This document shows positions 1-8,596 of a stretch of DNA of 64,000 nucleotides, in pieces. The stretch comes from Terriglobia bacterium (GTDB taxonomy: Bacteria > Acidobacteriota > Terriglobia > Bryobacterales > Bryobacteraceae). How positions within the stretch are numbered: position 1 is the first letter of the stretch; every line of letters begins with the position of its first letter. Location of the stretch: positions 1-64,000 of the forward strand of contig JAIQFN010000005.1 of assembly GCA_020073265.1 (NCBI GenBank). Reading direction: 5' to 3'. The notes beneath the pieces were generated by a model. It did not search any database. It was not told where the DNA came from and saw nothing but the letters and a program-made list of their open reading frames with translations. A program made the position numbers and the translations under genes.

Positions 1-349
1 GTTGCCGGACGATCACACCCTGACCGAAGCGGTTGAACAGGCGGGAAGCGGGCAGGTCGCCTGCGCCGATGCGCGAAAGGTTGTTGCCTTGCGACCCGGT
101 CAGATCCGCGGTCACGTTGGGATAGTAGGGGGCGCGGCTCACGATGATCTGCTGGTTGGCGAAGTTGACTTCATTCTGAGCGGCCGCCACCTGCGGATGG
201 TTCTGAAGCGCCAGCGCCTCGGCCTGCTGCAGAGTCAATTGAGGGAGAGCCGGCGGATTCTGAGCAGCCACGGCGAAAATGGACAGAGCCAGGACGGCCA
301 GGCTGCCCGCGCTTTTGAGCGAGCGAATAGTCAGCGTTTTTCTGGACAT
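1..349 (-). CDS. TolC-family outer membrane efflux protein (5' part only)
   Basis: This is the N-terminal 116 codons of an outer membrane factor; the rest lies beyond the left edge of the window. It starts MSRKTLTIRSLKSAG, has a hydrophobic signal peptide ending near AVAAQ, and then reads LTLQQAEALALQNHPQV, the usual first helix of TolC/OprM proteins. The ATG lies 16 bases downstream of the RND gene stop, so it closes an operon in the order adaptor, pump, outer membrane factor. By family knowledge it would form the trimeric outer membrane duct of the tripartite pump. The identification is firm; substrate and length cannot be seen. Confidence 0.88.
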   Translation of the reverse strand, partial: MSRKTLTIRSLKSAGSLAVLALSIFAVAAQNPPALPQLTLQQAEALALQNHPQVAAAQNEVNFANQQIIVSRAPYYPNVTADLTGSQGNNLSRIGAGDLPASRLFNRFGQGVIVRQ

Positions 350-365
350 AAATGTGCGAACCAAG

Positions 366-3300
366 TTACGCCAGCGCGGGAGACCTCCGGCGGTAAACCA
401 CCAGGTAAGCGGCCGGCACGATGTAGACGGTGAGCAGAACCGAAACGGTGAGCCCGCCGATGATGGCCTTGGCGAGCGGCGCATATTGTTCGCTGCCGGT
501 GCCCAGTTTGAGCGCCATGGGCGCCATCCCGATGATGGTGGCGAGCGAGGTCATCAGAATCGGGCGCAGCCGCACGCGGCAGGAAGTGATGATGGCTTCC
601 TGGACGGAGCGGCCCTGCTCCTCCAGCCGGTGCGCAAATTCCACGATCAGGATGCTATTGGACGCGGCAATGCCCACCAGCATCAGAACGCCCATCAGCG
701 ACATGACATTCAACGTGGTGTTGGTCAGCGGCAGAACCACCAGCACGCCGATGAATCCCATCGGAATGGCGAGCATGATGAGGAACGGATCCTTGAAGGA
801 GCGGAACTGCGCCACCAGGATCAGGAACAACAGCACCACGGCCAGCGACAATCCCGTGGCGAAACTGCGGAAGGAGGCGTTCATGCCCTGCACCATGCCG
901 CGCAGGTTGATGCGCACGCCGGGGTACTTCTGTTGATCCAGCAGATTGTTGATCCGCGTGGTGAGCCTGCCCAAGTCCTCGCCGGACGGCGTGACGAACA
1001 CGTCCGCGATGCGCTGAATCTGATAATGATCGATCTCGGTGGGGGATTGCACGAATTCGAGATTGGCGACGTTTCCCAGCACCGTGATGGGGCGCTTGGA
1101 ATCAGCCATCCGAGCAGGACCGTACGGGCGAACGCCGTCAATCATCCGGCTGGCATCCGAGCTTCCGCGCAATGGGATCTGCTGCAGATCGACAAAGTTG
1201 TGAATGGCGGGCTTCCCGTTTTCGTAATACTGCACGGTGAGGAAATAATCGTTGCCGGTCTGGTGATCCACCCAGTAATTCGGCGCGATCATGGTGTTGG
1301 AGTTGAGCGCGGTGATTACGTTGTCGACGATTTCCTTCTGGCTGAGACCCAGCTCGGCGGCGTGGACGCGGTCCACGTTCAACCGAATGGCCGGGTAGTT
1401 CATGTCCTGCGGGATGTACACTTCGCCGGCGCCCGGCAGCTTGCGGATGCGCGTCGCCAAGTCCTGCGCGATGCCGTAGGCGCGGTCCAGGTTGCGGCTG
1501 CTGACCTGAATATCGATGGGCGCGGCCATGCCGGAATTCAGAATGGCGTCCACCATGGAACCGCTCGAAAAGAACGCGCGCAGCTCCGGATATTTCTGGG
1601 CGATGTCGTGCTGCACCCGATCCATGTACGTGAAGCTGCTGGTCTTGTGAGTCTCTTTCAACTGAGCCTGAATGGTCGCGGTGTAGGGGCCGGCGTTGCT
1701 GCTGTAGAGCGCCGAGAAGTCCGGGACGATTCCGATGTTGGAGACCACCATATCGAAGTCCGACGGATCGACGTCCTGCTTGATCAGATTCTCGACCTTC
1801 TTGACGGCGTCCTCGGTCCCCTCGATCCGCGTGCCGGTGGGAGCTTTCAGATTGATGGTGAATTGGCCCGCGTCGGTGCGCGGAAAGAACGAAACGTCCA
1901 GCAACGGATAGATGGCCAGGCTGGCCACGAAGGCGCCCATCAGAACCAGGACCGTCAGGATCGGAAAGCGCAGCGCGCCCCGCACGGTGAACTCATAAAC
2001 GTTCAGCAGGCCCTGGAAGCCCCGGTTGAACCAGGCGTTGAAGCCCTTGCTTTCGGCCGCGTCGTGAGCGTGATGAACGCGCTTGAGGAACCGCGCGCAG
2101 AACAACGGGATGACGGTCATCGCGACGAAGTAGGAAGCGAACAGGGAAAGCACCACCGCCAGCGCCAGGGCGGAAAAAAGAAACTTGCTGACGCCGGTCA
2201 GCAACGTCACCGGGAAAAACACCACCACGGTGGTAAGCGTGGCTGCCAGCACCGCGAGGCTCACTTCGGAACCGCCTTGCTCGGCGGCCGCTTCGGGCGA
2301 TTCTCCGTTTTCAAGATGGCGATAGATGTTCTCGAGCGCGATCACGGAGTTGTCGATGACGCGCGAAAAGGCCAGCGCCAGGCCGCCCAGAATCATGGTG
2401 TTCACGGTGCTGCCGAAAAGATACAGCACCACGAAGGTCGCGAGCGCGCTGAGCGGGATGGAAAGAAACACCGCCACCGTGGCGCGCAGGCTTCCCAAGA
2501 AAATCAGGATCATCAAGCTGGTGAGGGCCAGGCCGATCAAGCCTTCGTGCAGCAACGTCTGGATAGCTTCCTTCACGAACGCCGATTGATCGAAGACCAC
2601 GCTGGTGGCGAGCTGCCGCGGGATATCCACCAGCTTGGGCAGCACGTCGCGGATGCCGTTGACTACCTGGATGGTGTTGGTGTCGCCGCCTTGCTTCAAG
2701 ATCGGCAGGTACACCGAGCGCTGGCCATCCACGCGAACCACGTTGTACTGGATCTGATTGGCGTCTTTCGCTTCTCCGATGTCCCCGATGGTCACGGTCT
2801 GCTGGCCGACGGTCTTGATCGGAAGCTGGTTGACGTCCTCGACATTGCGGACCAGGCTGTTGGAATACAGATAGTAGTCGAACGGGCCCATCTTCACGTC
2901 GCCGGCCGGAAGGATGAGATTGCTGCTGTTCAGCGCGTTCACCACGTCCATGGGGCTCAACTGGCGTGACAGCAGTTTGAGCGGGTCCACATACACCATG
3001 GCCTGGCGATACTCGCCGCCGAAGGGCGGTGGAATCGCCGAACCCGGCACCACCACGATCTGGTTGCGGATGGTGAACTGGCCGATGTCGTGGAGCTGCG
3101 TCTCATTCAGCCCCTGCCCTTTCAGAGTGACCAGGCAGACCGGAAGACTGGAGGCGTCCATCTTCAACACCACCGGCGGCAGCGTCCCGGGTGGCAAGCG
3201 CTTCAGGTCCGCCAGGGCCAGGTTGGCCAGCGCGGTCACGTCGGCGTCCGGGCTGGTTCCCGGTTGAAAGAAGACCTTGATCATGCTGATGCCCAGCATG

Positions 3301-3545
3301 GAGCGCGATTCCATGTGGTCCATCCCGCTGACCAGAGTGAAGAAGCGTTCCAGCGGATTGGTGATGTCGGTCTCAACGTCTTCCGGAGGCATTCCGGAGT
3401 AGAACGTGGCCACCACTACTTCCGGCAGGTTGATGGAAGGGAACAGGTCCACCGGCATGCGAACCAGGCTGGTGACGCCGATCAACGCGATCACCAGGCA
3501 GACCACGACGATGAAGTACGGATTTCGGATGGAAAAGCGCGACAC
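366..3545 (-). CDS. RND efflux pump, inner membrane permease (system 1)
   Basis: A 1059-residue protein with full RND layout: TM1 from residue 9 (YFIVVVCLVIALIGVTSL), a first periplasmic loop beginning RMPVDLFPSINLPEV, a central TM2-TM6 block, a second large loop and a C-terminal TM7-TM12 block. It should export a small hydrophobic or toxic compound with its adaptor (3 bases upstream) and TolC-type partner (16 bases downstream). Where AcrB has the TM4 pair DD, this protein reads VIDNSVIALENI, so the second Asp is Asn. In TM10, where AcrB has Lys940, it reads AASNSILIVEF with Asn. The proton relay therefore differs from the HAE1 type. Family assignment is secure and substrate unknown. Confidence 0.95.
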   Translation of the reverse strand: MSRFSIRNPYFIVVVCLVIALIGVTSLVRMPVDLFPSINLPEVVVATFYSGMPPEDVETDITNPLERFFTLVSGMDHMESRSMLGISMIKVFFQPGTSPDADVTALANLALADLKRLPPGTLPPVVLKMDASSLPVCLVTLKGQGLNETQLHDIGQFTIRNQIVVVPGSAIPPPFGGEYRQAMVYVDPLKLLSRQLSPMDVVNALNSSNLILPAGDVKMGPFDYYLYSNSLVRNVEDVNQLPIKTVGQQTVTIGDIGEAKDANQIQYNVVRVDGQRSVYLPILKQGGDTNTIQVVNGIRDVLPKLVDIPRQLATSVVFDQSAFVKEAIQTLLHEGLIGLALTSLMILIFLGSLRATVAVFLSIPLSALATFVVLYLFGSTVNTMILGGLALAFSRVIDNSVIALENIYRHLENGESPEAAAEQGGSEVSLAVLAATLTTVVVFFPVTLLTGVSKFLFSALALAVVLSLFASYFVAMTVIPLFCARFLKRVHHAHDAAESKGFNAWFNRGFQGLLNVYEFTVRGALRFPILTVLVLMGAFVASLAIYPLLDVSFFPRTDAGQFTINLKAPTGTRIEGTEDAVKKVENLIKQDVDPSDFDMVVSNIGIVPDFSALYSSNAGPYTATIQAQLKETHKTSSFTYMDRVQHDIAQKYPELRAFFSSGSMVDAILNSGMAAPIDIQVSSRNLDRAYGIAQDLATRIRKLPGAGEVYIPQDMNYPAIRLNVDRVHAAELGLSQKEIVDNVITALNSNTMIAPNYWVDHQTGNDYFLTVQYYENGKPAIHNFVDLQQIPLRGSSDASRMIDGVRPYGPARMADSKRPITVLGNVANLEFVQSPTEIDHYQIQRIADVFVTPSGEDLGRLTTRINNLLDQQKYPGVRINLRGMVQGMNASFRSFATGLSLAVVLLFLILVAQFRSFKDPFLIMLAIPMGFIGVLVVLPLTNTTLNVMSLMGVLMLVGIAASNSILIVEFAHRLEEQGRSVQEAIITSCRVRLRPILMTSLATIIGMAPMALKLGTGSEQYAPLAKAIIGGLTVSVLLTVYIVPAAYLVVYRRRSPALA

Positions 3546-3548
3546 GGC

Positions 3549-4793
3549 CTAACTTCCTTTCCGCTGATCTTCGCTCTGTTCCACTAGCTGTGGCCTTACT
3601 TCCTGGCCCGGTTTGAGGGCGCTTCGATCGCTGACCACGACGGCTTCGCCATCGCTCAAACCGGAAACCACTTCTGCCTCGCTGGCGGTTTGAATCCCGA
3701 GCGTAACCGGACGCACGTCAATCTTCTTGGAAGGCGTAACCACGTACACGCTGGTCTTGTCGCCCTCGTGATTGATCGCCTGTAACGGCACCGCCAGCGC
3801 CCCATCTCGTCGCGCCAGCGTGATGGTGGCTTCCGCGTACAGGCCCGGAATCAGGGCGCCGTTCGGGTTGGGCACGTCCACCTCGGTGTGCATGGTGCGC
3901 GTGTCTTCCCGAACATCCACGGAGAACCGGGCGATCTTGCCCGGAATCGTCCGATTCAGCGACGCCACGTTGACATTCACTGGATCGCCGGCGTGGATGT
4001 AGCGGACGTACGATTCCGGCACCGGAATCACCAGGCGGAAAAGATTGTCCTGCGAAAGCCGGACCAGCGGCATGGCCTGGGTGCTGGAACTGGTGCCGGC
4101 CTGCATGAGCGTCCCGAGGTTGGCAAAGCGCTGGGTAATGATGCCCGAAAACGGGGCCGTGATCTTGGCATAATCGAACAGCACCTGGTCGTGCTCGCGC
4201 TTGGCTTGCGCTTCGATCAGCTTACTGCGCGCCGTCTCCAGGCTCGACTTGGACGCCTCCACCTGGGCTTCGGCAGCCAGATCCTGACCCTGCGCGACAT
4301 CCACTTCCTGTTGCGCCACCAGTCCGGGTTTGCTTTTGATCACGCCATCCAAGCGCTGGAACTGAAGGTGCAGCACTTTGTGTTGCGCTTCCACGCGGTT
4401 CAACTCGTGCTCGGCGTGAGTGATCTGATCGCGCGCACTGGTCACGGCGGCATCGTCCTGCTGCAACTGCGACTGCAGCTCGGGGATCTCGAGCGTCGCG
4501 AGCACCTGGCCCGTTTTCACATGGTCGCCGTAATCGACGTTGAGCTGTTTGACATAACCCGATTCCTTGGCATAGACATCGATTTCCTGGAACGGGACCA
4601 GTTCGGAGGAAAGCGTCAACTGCTGCGCCAAGGTCTTTCTAGCGACGGTGGCGACTCCCACCGATATCTCCGCCTGGGCGACGCTGGCCGGGTCTTTGGC
4701 CTGCACTTTCTCCGCGCTGCCGCAGGAGGATAACACCGCGCCTGACGCGGCTATCAAACCAAACACCAGAAGGCTACGTATCTTGAGACTCAT
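3549..4793 (-). CDS. RND periplasmic adaptor (membrane fusion protein), lipoprotein
   Basis: A 414-residue HlyD/AcrA-type adaptor. The N-terminus has a lipoprotein signal with lipobox LSSC at about residues 21-24, so it should be lipid-anchored facing the periplasm. Next come a biotinyl-lipoyl half (YVKQLNVDYGDHVKTGQVLA), a coiled-coil hairpin around residues 110-205, the second lipoyl half (FDYAKITAPFSGIITQRFA), a beta-barrel domain and a membrane-proximal domain (SLNRTIPGKIARFSVDVRE). It is 8 bases downstream of the RraA-like gene and 3 bases upstream of the pump gene, a tight operon. It would bridge the pump and the outer membrane duct. Confidence 0.95.
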   Translation of the reverse strand: MSLKIRSLLVFGLIAASGAVLSSCGSAEKVQAKDPASVAQAEISVGVATVARKTLAQQLTLSSELVPFQEIDVYAKESGYVKQLNVDYGDHVKTGQVLATLEIPELQSQLQQDDAAVTSARDQITHAEHELNRVEAQHKVLHLQFQRLDGVIKSKPGLVAQQEVDVAQGQDLAAEAQVEASKSSLETARSKLIEAQAKREHDQVLFDYAKITAPFSGIITQRFANLGTLMQAGTSSSTQAMPLVRLSQDNLFRLVIPVPESYVRYIHAGDPVNVNVASLNRTIPGKIARFSVDVREDTRTMHTEVDVPNPNGALIPGLYAEATITLARRDGALAVPLQAINHEGDKTSVYVVTPSKKIDVRPVTLGIQTASEAEVVSGLSDGEAVVVSDRSALKPGQEVRPQLVEQSEDQRKGS

Positions 4794-4801
4794 GCCTGCA
4801 C

Positions 4802-5551
4802 TTACCTGTTCTTCTTCCCATCGCTTGACTGCCAGGGCTGGCCGCCATTTTCGGGCATACGCCGGATGCGCCGGTCCAGCTCCTCGAGCGAAAACTGCGG
4901 CGATCGGCAGAACTCAATCAGCTCCCGTTCTTCGGCTGACATTTTGGCCACCTCCGCCGGAATATCCGCCCCGATCTCCGCCGGGATCGTCAGCACGCCG
5001 TGCCGGTCCCCGTGGAGCAAATCTCCGGGCCGGATCTTCAATCCACCGATCTCCACGGGCTCGCCGAACTCGGTGATATGCGCGTAAGAGTGGGACACCG
5101 AAACGCTTCCGGCGAACAAATGAAAGCCCAGCGCCTCCACCACCGGCAGATCGCGCACCGCGCCATTGGTGACGCAACCCACGCAATTCAACGCCAGGCC
5201 GATATTGGCGTGCACTTCCCCCACGAATGCTCCCACGCCGGGTTTGTGATCGACGTCCTGCAGAACGATTACGCGCGGTTCAGGGATGGATGCCACGTAG
5301 GTCCACCAATCTAACCGGTCATAATAGCAGCGCTGGCCGGTCATGGGTGGCGCGGCGGTCCGGATTCGTCCGGTGGCGGCGTAGCCGAGCATGGGAGTGA
5401 AATGTGGAAACCGGCATTGCACCGTGTCGACGATGAAGCCCTCGTTCCGCAGCCTCACATCCAGCCTCTCGATGGCGTTTGAGACCCTGCAGGTGTCCAG
5501 CGCGCGCAGCTTCTCGAAGTCGACCGCCCGAAGAACGCTTTGGTGAGACAT
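4802..5551 (-). CDS. RraA-like / demethylmenaquinone methyltransferase-like family protein
   Basis: A 249-residue protein of the RraA-like fold. The core GFHLFAGSVSVSHSYAH, the preceding CVTNGAVRDLP and the metal/phosphate-side motif GEVHANIG match the family, whose members include RNase E inhibitor RraA, HMG/CHA aldolases and proteins misnamed as MenG. Arg and Asp of AVRDLP are the family's conserved active-site pair. It is longer than E. coli RraA (about 160 residues), with extra N- and C-terminal segments, as in the aldolase-like members. It is the first gene of the efflux operon, 8 bases before the adaptor gene. Whether it is an aldolase or a regulator cannot be told from sequence. Confidence 0.85.
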   Translation of the reverse strand: MSHQSVLRAVDFEKLRALDTCRVSNAIERLDVRLRNEGFIVDTVQCRFPHFTPMLGYAATGRIRTAAPPMTGQRCYYDRLDWWTYVASIPEPRVIVLQDVDHKPGVGAFVGEVHANIGLALNCVGCVTNGAVRDLPVVEALGFHLFAGSVSVSHSYAHITEFGEPVEIGGLKIRPGDLLHGDRHGVLTIPAEIGADIPAEVAKMSAEERELIEFCRSPQFSLEELDRRIRRMPENGGQPWQSSDGKKNR

Positions 5552-5723
5552 TTATCTTGTCATTCCAGAACTGGGGCCAAGCGGCCACGGCTCGGGCCGG
5601 AGCATCCATTCAAGGATACCCTTTGTCCCTTAAGATACGACGCCCGCGAGCCGCCCCCCCATACCCTGGAGTTGGTATTTTTGGGACAAAGGCTTGGTAG
5701 TCAGCCCGGTCGTCGTCGGCCGG

Positions 5724-6254
5724 TTACCTCCACGAATTCGGCTCCTGAGCCACTGGCACGGATGCGACACGCCAATACGATAATGCCAGTTTGATGACCC
5801 GTGCAACATCCCCGGCGCGAAGCGGCTTCGCCAGCACATCGTAGCCGCCGCTGCGGATCAACTCCTGGCACAGATATTCGTCCGCCACACCGGACACCAG
5901 GATCACGCAGGTCCGTTGCGGCGATAGCGCCAGGTTCTGAACGGCCGTTCGCCATTCCGCGCCGGGACAATCGCGATCAAACACGGCCACCGGCGCACTC
6001 AATCGATTGGTTGCGTCGCAAGCCTCTTCACACGATTTCGCAAAATGTACGTCCCACAGCTCCTGAGCGGAGATATCCGTCAGTACTTGCCGGTCCCCAT
6101 CGCCGATGACCAGCGCGACGATAGGAATGCGGCTCGGCGTGCCCGGTTGCCCGTCCGGCCGCGTGAGCAGGCGTGAGCCGTTGGAGCGTTCTCCCCGAAT
6201 CCGGCTTGGCAGGCTGGTGAAGAACGAATATATGGCTGGCCACATGGCGCGCAT
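5724..6254 (-). CDS. Receiver-like (CheY-fold) single-domain protein
   Basis: A 176-residue protein. Residues from about 45 on follow the response-regulator receiver fold: an acidic start (VIGDGDRQVL), a probable phospho-acceptor strand (APVAVFDRDCPG), a strand ending in Ser where receivers have Thr/Ser (VILVSG), and the conserved Lys-Pro (LAKPLR). No output domain follows, so it may act by protein contact. The first 40 residues are basic and unassigned; a start at the second Met (position 6245) is also possible. No histidine kinase gene is adjacent. Receiver fold likely, partner unknown. Confidence 0.72.
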   Translation of the reverse strand: MRAMWPAIYSFFTSLPSRIRGERSNGSRLLTRPDGQPGTPSRIPIVALVIGDGDRQVLTDISAQELWDVHFAKSCEEACDATNRLSAPVAVFDRDCPGAEWRTAVQNLALSPQRTCVILVSGVADEYLCQELIRSGGYDVLAKPLRAGDVARVIKLALSYWRVASVPVAQEPNSWR

Positions 6255-6286
6255 CCCGAGCTTACTCGCTCGCGCCGCCTTTTCGT

Positions 6287-6306
6287 AATACCAGAGCGCT
6301 GGTATT
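6287..6306. promoter_or_regulatory. 8-bp inverted repeat between divergent genes
   Basis: AATACCAG and CTGGTATT form a perfect 8-bp dyad around AGCG, between the divergently transcribed receiver-like gene and the amidohydrolase gene. There is no T-run on either side, so an operator is more likely than a terminator. What binds it is unknown. Confidence 0.4.
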
Positions 6307-6390
6307 CCGAGCGCCGGAATTCAAGTAGGCACGCGCGGCGAAACCGCAACTGGGCTGCTTCGCGCGGCCCCCGGACTTGACCGCCGTTGA

Positions 6391-6396
6391 TACACT
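6391..6396 (+). promoter_or_regulatory. -10-like hexamer with leaderless spacing
   Basis: TACACT lies 7 bases before the ATG at 6404. A transcript starting the usual 6-8 bases after a -10 box would begin at or next to the start codon. No Shine-Dalgarno sequence is visible before this ATG, which fits a leaderless mRNA. No convincing -35 box. Confidence 0.35.
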
Positions 6397-6403
6397 GAAA
6401 ACC

Positions 6404-7471
6404 ATGTCCAGCCGCAGAGCGTTCTTCAAAGACGCCGCCAGCGCGGCTGGAATTGTTTCGTGCGGCTGTTGTTTCGCCGACGCGGCGCGGGCGTTTCAAC
6501 AGGCGGCCAGCACATCGCGCCGCCCGGTCACTCTGGGCGGCCGGCGAATCAAAGTGATCGATTTCCACGCCCATTGCGCCGTTCCGGAAGCCATGGCTCT
6601 GATGGGCCGCAAACCCTCCGCGCAAGATCCGCTGATCCTGGGCCCCGGCCGGCTGCGCGAGATGGACGAACAGCGCATCGATGTCGCGGCGCTCAGCATC
6701 AATCCCTACTGGTACGCCGCCGAGCGCGACCTGGCTGGCCGCATCATCCAACTCCAGAATGAAAAGCTGGCCGAGCTCTGCGCGGCCCATCCGGACCGCT
6801 TCGTGGCGTTCGCTTCCGTCGCGCTGCAGCATCCGGACCTGGCAGCCGCCCAGTTGGAGGAAGGCGTCAAGAAGTTGGGACTGCGGGGCGCCATGATCGG
6901 CGGCAGCGTGAATGGCGAAGAACTCTCGGCGCCCAGGTTCGAGCCGTTCTGGGCGAAGGCGGAGTCGCTCGGCGTGCCGGTCTTCATTCACCCTCAAGGC
7001 GTCCCGGAACTGCAGAAGCGCCTGGCGGGCAACGGCCTGCTGACTAACGTGATCGGCAATCCGCTGGAGACCACCATCGCGCTTTCGCATCTGATCTTCG
7101 ACGGCACGCTGGATCGCTTCCCCGCCCTCAAGATATGCGCGGCACACGGAGGCGGCTACCTGCCTTCCTACGCCGACCGGTCCGACCACGGTTGCCCGAC
7201 GTTTCCCTCCGCCTGCACCAAGACGCTCCAGAAACGACCCACCGAGTATCTGAAGCAGCTCTACTTCGACTCGCTGGTATTCACTGGGGAAGCCCTGCGG
7301 CACCTGGTGGCCCAATGCGGCGCGAGCCAGATCGTGCTGGGCAGCGACTGGCCGTATCCCTGGAACAGCACCTCCGTGGATCACGTCCTTGCCACTCCCA
7401 GCTTGAGCGACGCCGAACGCGAGGCGATCCTAAGCGGCAACGCCCGCAAACTGCTGCGAATCGACTCCTGA
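6404..7471 (+). CDS. Tat-exported amidohydrolase-family protein (ACMSD-like)
   Basis: A 355-residue metal-dependent hydrolase/decarboxylase of the amidohydrolase-2 (ACMSD-like) group. The chosen ATG gives MSSRRAFFKDAASAAG, a twin-arginine signal (SRRAFFK), so the enzyme should fold in the cytoplasm and be exported; an in-frame TTG at 6377 would only bury this signal. Metal-site motifs are visible: HxH in VIDFHAHC, the strand VFIHPQG, AAHGGGYLPSYADR, and the late Asp in VLGSDWPYPW. The family acts on carboxylated aromatic or muconate substrates; the substrate here is not evident. It stands alone between the receiver-like gene and the NusG-like gene. Confidence 0.87.
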   Translation: MSSRRAFFKDAASAAGIVSCGCCFADAARAFQQAASTSRRPVTLGGRRIKVIDFHAHCAVPEAMALMGRKPSAQDPLILGPGRLREMDEQRIDVAALSINPYWYAAERDLAGRIIQLQNEKLAELCAAHPDRFVAFASVALQHPDLAAAQLEEGVKKLGLRGAMIGGSVNGEELSAPRFEPFWAKAESLGVPVFIHPQGVPELQKRLAGNGLLTNVIGNPLETTIALSHLIFDGTLDRFPALKICAAHGGGYLPSYADRSDHGCPTFPSACTKTLQKRPTEYLKQLYFDSLVFTGEALRHLVAQCGASQIVLGSDWPYPWNSTSVDHVLATPSLSDAEREAILSGNARKLLRIDS

Positions 7472-7617
7472 GATCCGCTGCTGCAGATCGATGCTGCGCG
7501 GCTGCTGAACCAGTTCGCGGTCTGGGCGCCCGATCCGGCCGTTTCCGGACGAAAATACGGCTCGAAGCCCGGCCCGGCCGTACGGATTCTGAAACGGAAA
7601 GGTACTAGGACCCACAG

Positions 7618-7650
7618 CGTGTTGACAAATGTCAAATGTTCGGTCAACCT
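7618..7650 (+). promoter_or_regulatory. TTGAC operator, copy 1 (upstream of NusG-like gene)
   Basis: CGTGTTGACAAATGTCAAA, a 6-base spacer, then GTCAACCT. The first part contains the dyad TTGACA-AA-TGTCAA and the last part adds a further GTCAA half-site. The same 27 fixed bases with the same spacer length recur at 8433-8465. The site ends 24 bases before the NusG-like start codon. TTGACA resembles a -35 box but no -10 follows at 16-18 bases, so a regulator site is more likely. Confidence 0.7.
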
Positions 7651-7674
7651 GAAGAGGGTCGACGAGCTATCGTT

Positions 7675-8241
7675 ATGATTCCTGGGCAAACAGCCTCCCA
7701 TGTCGAGACAGACTGTGAAGCAACTTACCCATGGTTCGCTGTCCGAGTGCGATCCAACTTTGAGCGGACCGCGGAACTGCACTTGCGAGACCGCGGCTTC
7801 GAGCAGTTCGCGCCTTCCTACAAAAGCGAGCGAAAGTGGTCGGACCGTAAGAAAGAAGTCGATCAACTTCTTTTCCCGGGCTATGTCTTTTGCCGGCTGA
7901 ATCCGAACGACCGCCTTCCGGTACTATCGGTCCCCGGTGTGGTGGGCTTGGTGGGATTCGGCAAGGTTCCAGCGCCTATACCGGACCCAGAGATTGAGCG
8001 AATCCGCCGGATGGTCCAGTCCGGTTTGCTGGTGGGTCCCTGGCCATTCCTGGAAGTGGGCCAGACGGTCTTGATCGAGCGGGGACCGCTGGCCGGGATG
8101 GAAGGGATTCTGGTGGAGGAGAAAGGCAACTGGCGCCTGGTGGTTACCATCAACCTTCTAAAGCGATCCGTGTTCGCCCAGGTGGATCGGAACTGGGTGC
8201 GTCCGGTGGGATCGCAACCGAAAGCCAAGCGCGTTCTCTGA
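7675..8241 (+). CDS. NusG-like (UpxY/LoaP-type) transcription antitermination protein
   Basis: A 188-residue specialised NusG paralogue. The NGN domain starts YPWFAVRVRSNFERTAELHL and continues through FPGYVFCRL and VPGVVGLVGFG; the C-terminal KOW domain includes VGQTVLIERGPLAGMEG. Such paralogues usually sit at the head of polysaccharide clusters and help RNA polymerase through long operons, which fits the export gene starting 355 bases downstream. The ATG at 7675 was chosen because an earlier in-frame ATG (7636) falls inside the TTGAC operator. Its own Shine-Dalgarno is weak. The housekeeping nusG would sit with ribosomal genes, so this is a locus-specific copy (inference). Confidence 0.88.
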   Translation: MIPGQTASHVETDCEATYPWFAVRVRSNFERTAELHLRDRGFEQFAPSYKSERKWSDRKKEVDQLLFPGYVFCRLNPNDRLPVLSVPGVVGLVGFGKVPAPIPDPEIERIRRMVQSGLLVGPWPFLEVGQTVLIERGPLAGMEGILVEEKGNWRLVVTINLLKRSVFAQVDRNWVRPVGSQPKAKRVL

Positions 8242-8596
8242 CCCGAAATCAATCGCAGCTGGTTTTCAAGAAATGCTGGAATTCGGGGAAAATTCGGCGC
8301 CAGAAATGCAGAAATCATCCAGTGAAAGTGTCGGCGAGGGAACAATGCGCCGACGCATGCGCTGCGGCGGCATCTCGTATTGCCGAACCCATTCTGGCAG
8401 TACTAGTCCGGCAACGGTTCTAGAACGTTGAACGTGTTGACAAATGTCAAAAGATCCGTCAACCTATGGGAGTGTTCCAAAAGGGGACGTGCCGACTGCT
8501 TCCTTCCAGTTGAACGGACCTCTCCTTAGAGATCGCGGCGCCCGATCCAGGTTCCGCACGACCGGCGGCTAGAACGATCGATATTGAGAAGAAACC
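8242..8596 (+). other. Intergenic region with operator and long leader
   Basis: 355 bases without a gene. It holds a perfect 10-bp palindrome GTTCTAGAAC (8417-8426), the second TTGAC operator (8433-8465), and a leader of about 130 bases before the exporter start codon. A small hairpin CTCT-cctt-AGAG lies in the leader. The leader is a plausible target for the NusG-like protein, but no specific element was recognised. Confidence 0.5.
8433..8465 (+). promoter_or_regulatory. TTGAC operator, copy 2 (upstream of exporter operon)
   Basis: Identical to copy 1 in the 19-base block CGTGTTGACAAATGTCAAA and in GTCAACCT, with a different 6-base spacer of the same length. The retained spacing with a changed spacer sequence points to a protein-binding site rather than a chance duplicate. 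It lies 131 bases before the export gene. Confidence 0.7.

Noticed and set aside
279-2969. Long open frame on the plus strand opposite RND pump 1
   Set aside because: Its translation is rich in His, Gln, Arg and Asp with no domain, as expected for the antisense of a high-GC gene; the minus-strand RND protein explains the region.
7622-7650. TTGACA as a sigma-70 -35 box
   Set aside because: Neither copy has a -10 hexamer 16-18 bases downstream; the dyad and third half-site favour an operator.
8391-8413. Possible sigma-54 promoter (CTGGCAG...CCGGCAA)
   Set aside because: The GG to GC spacing is 13 bases, not the required 10, and the -12 TTGC is absent.
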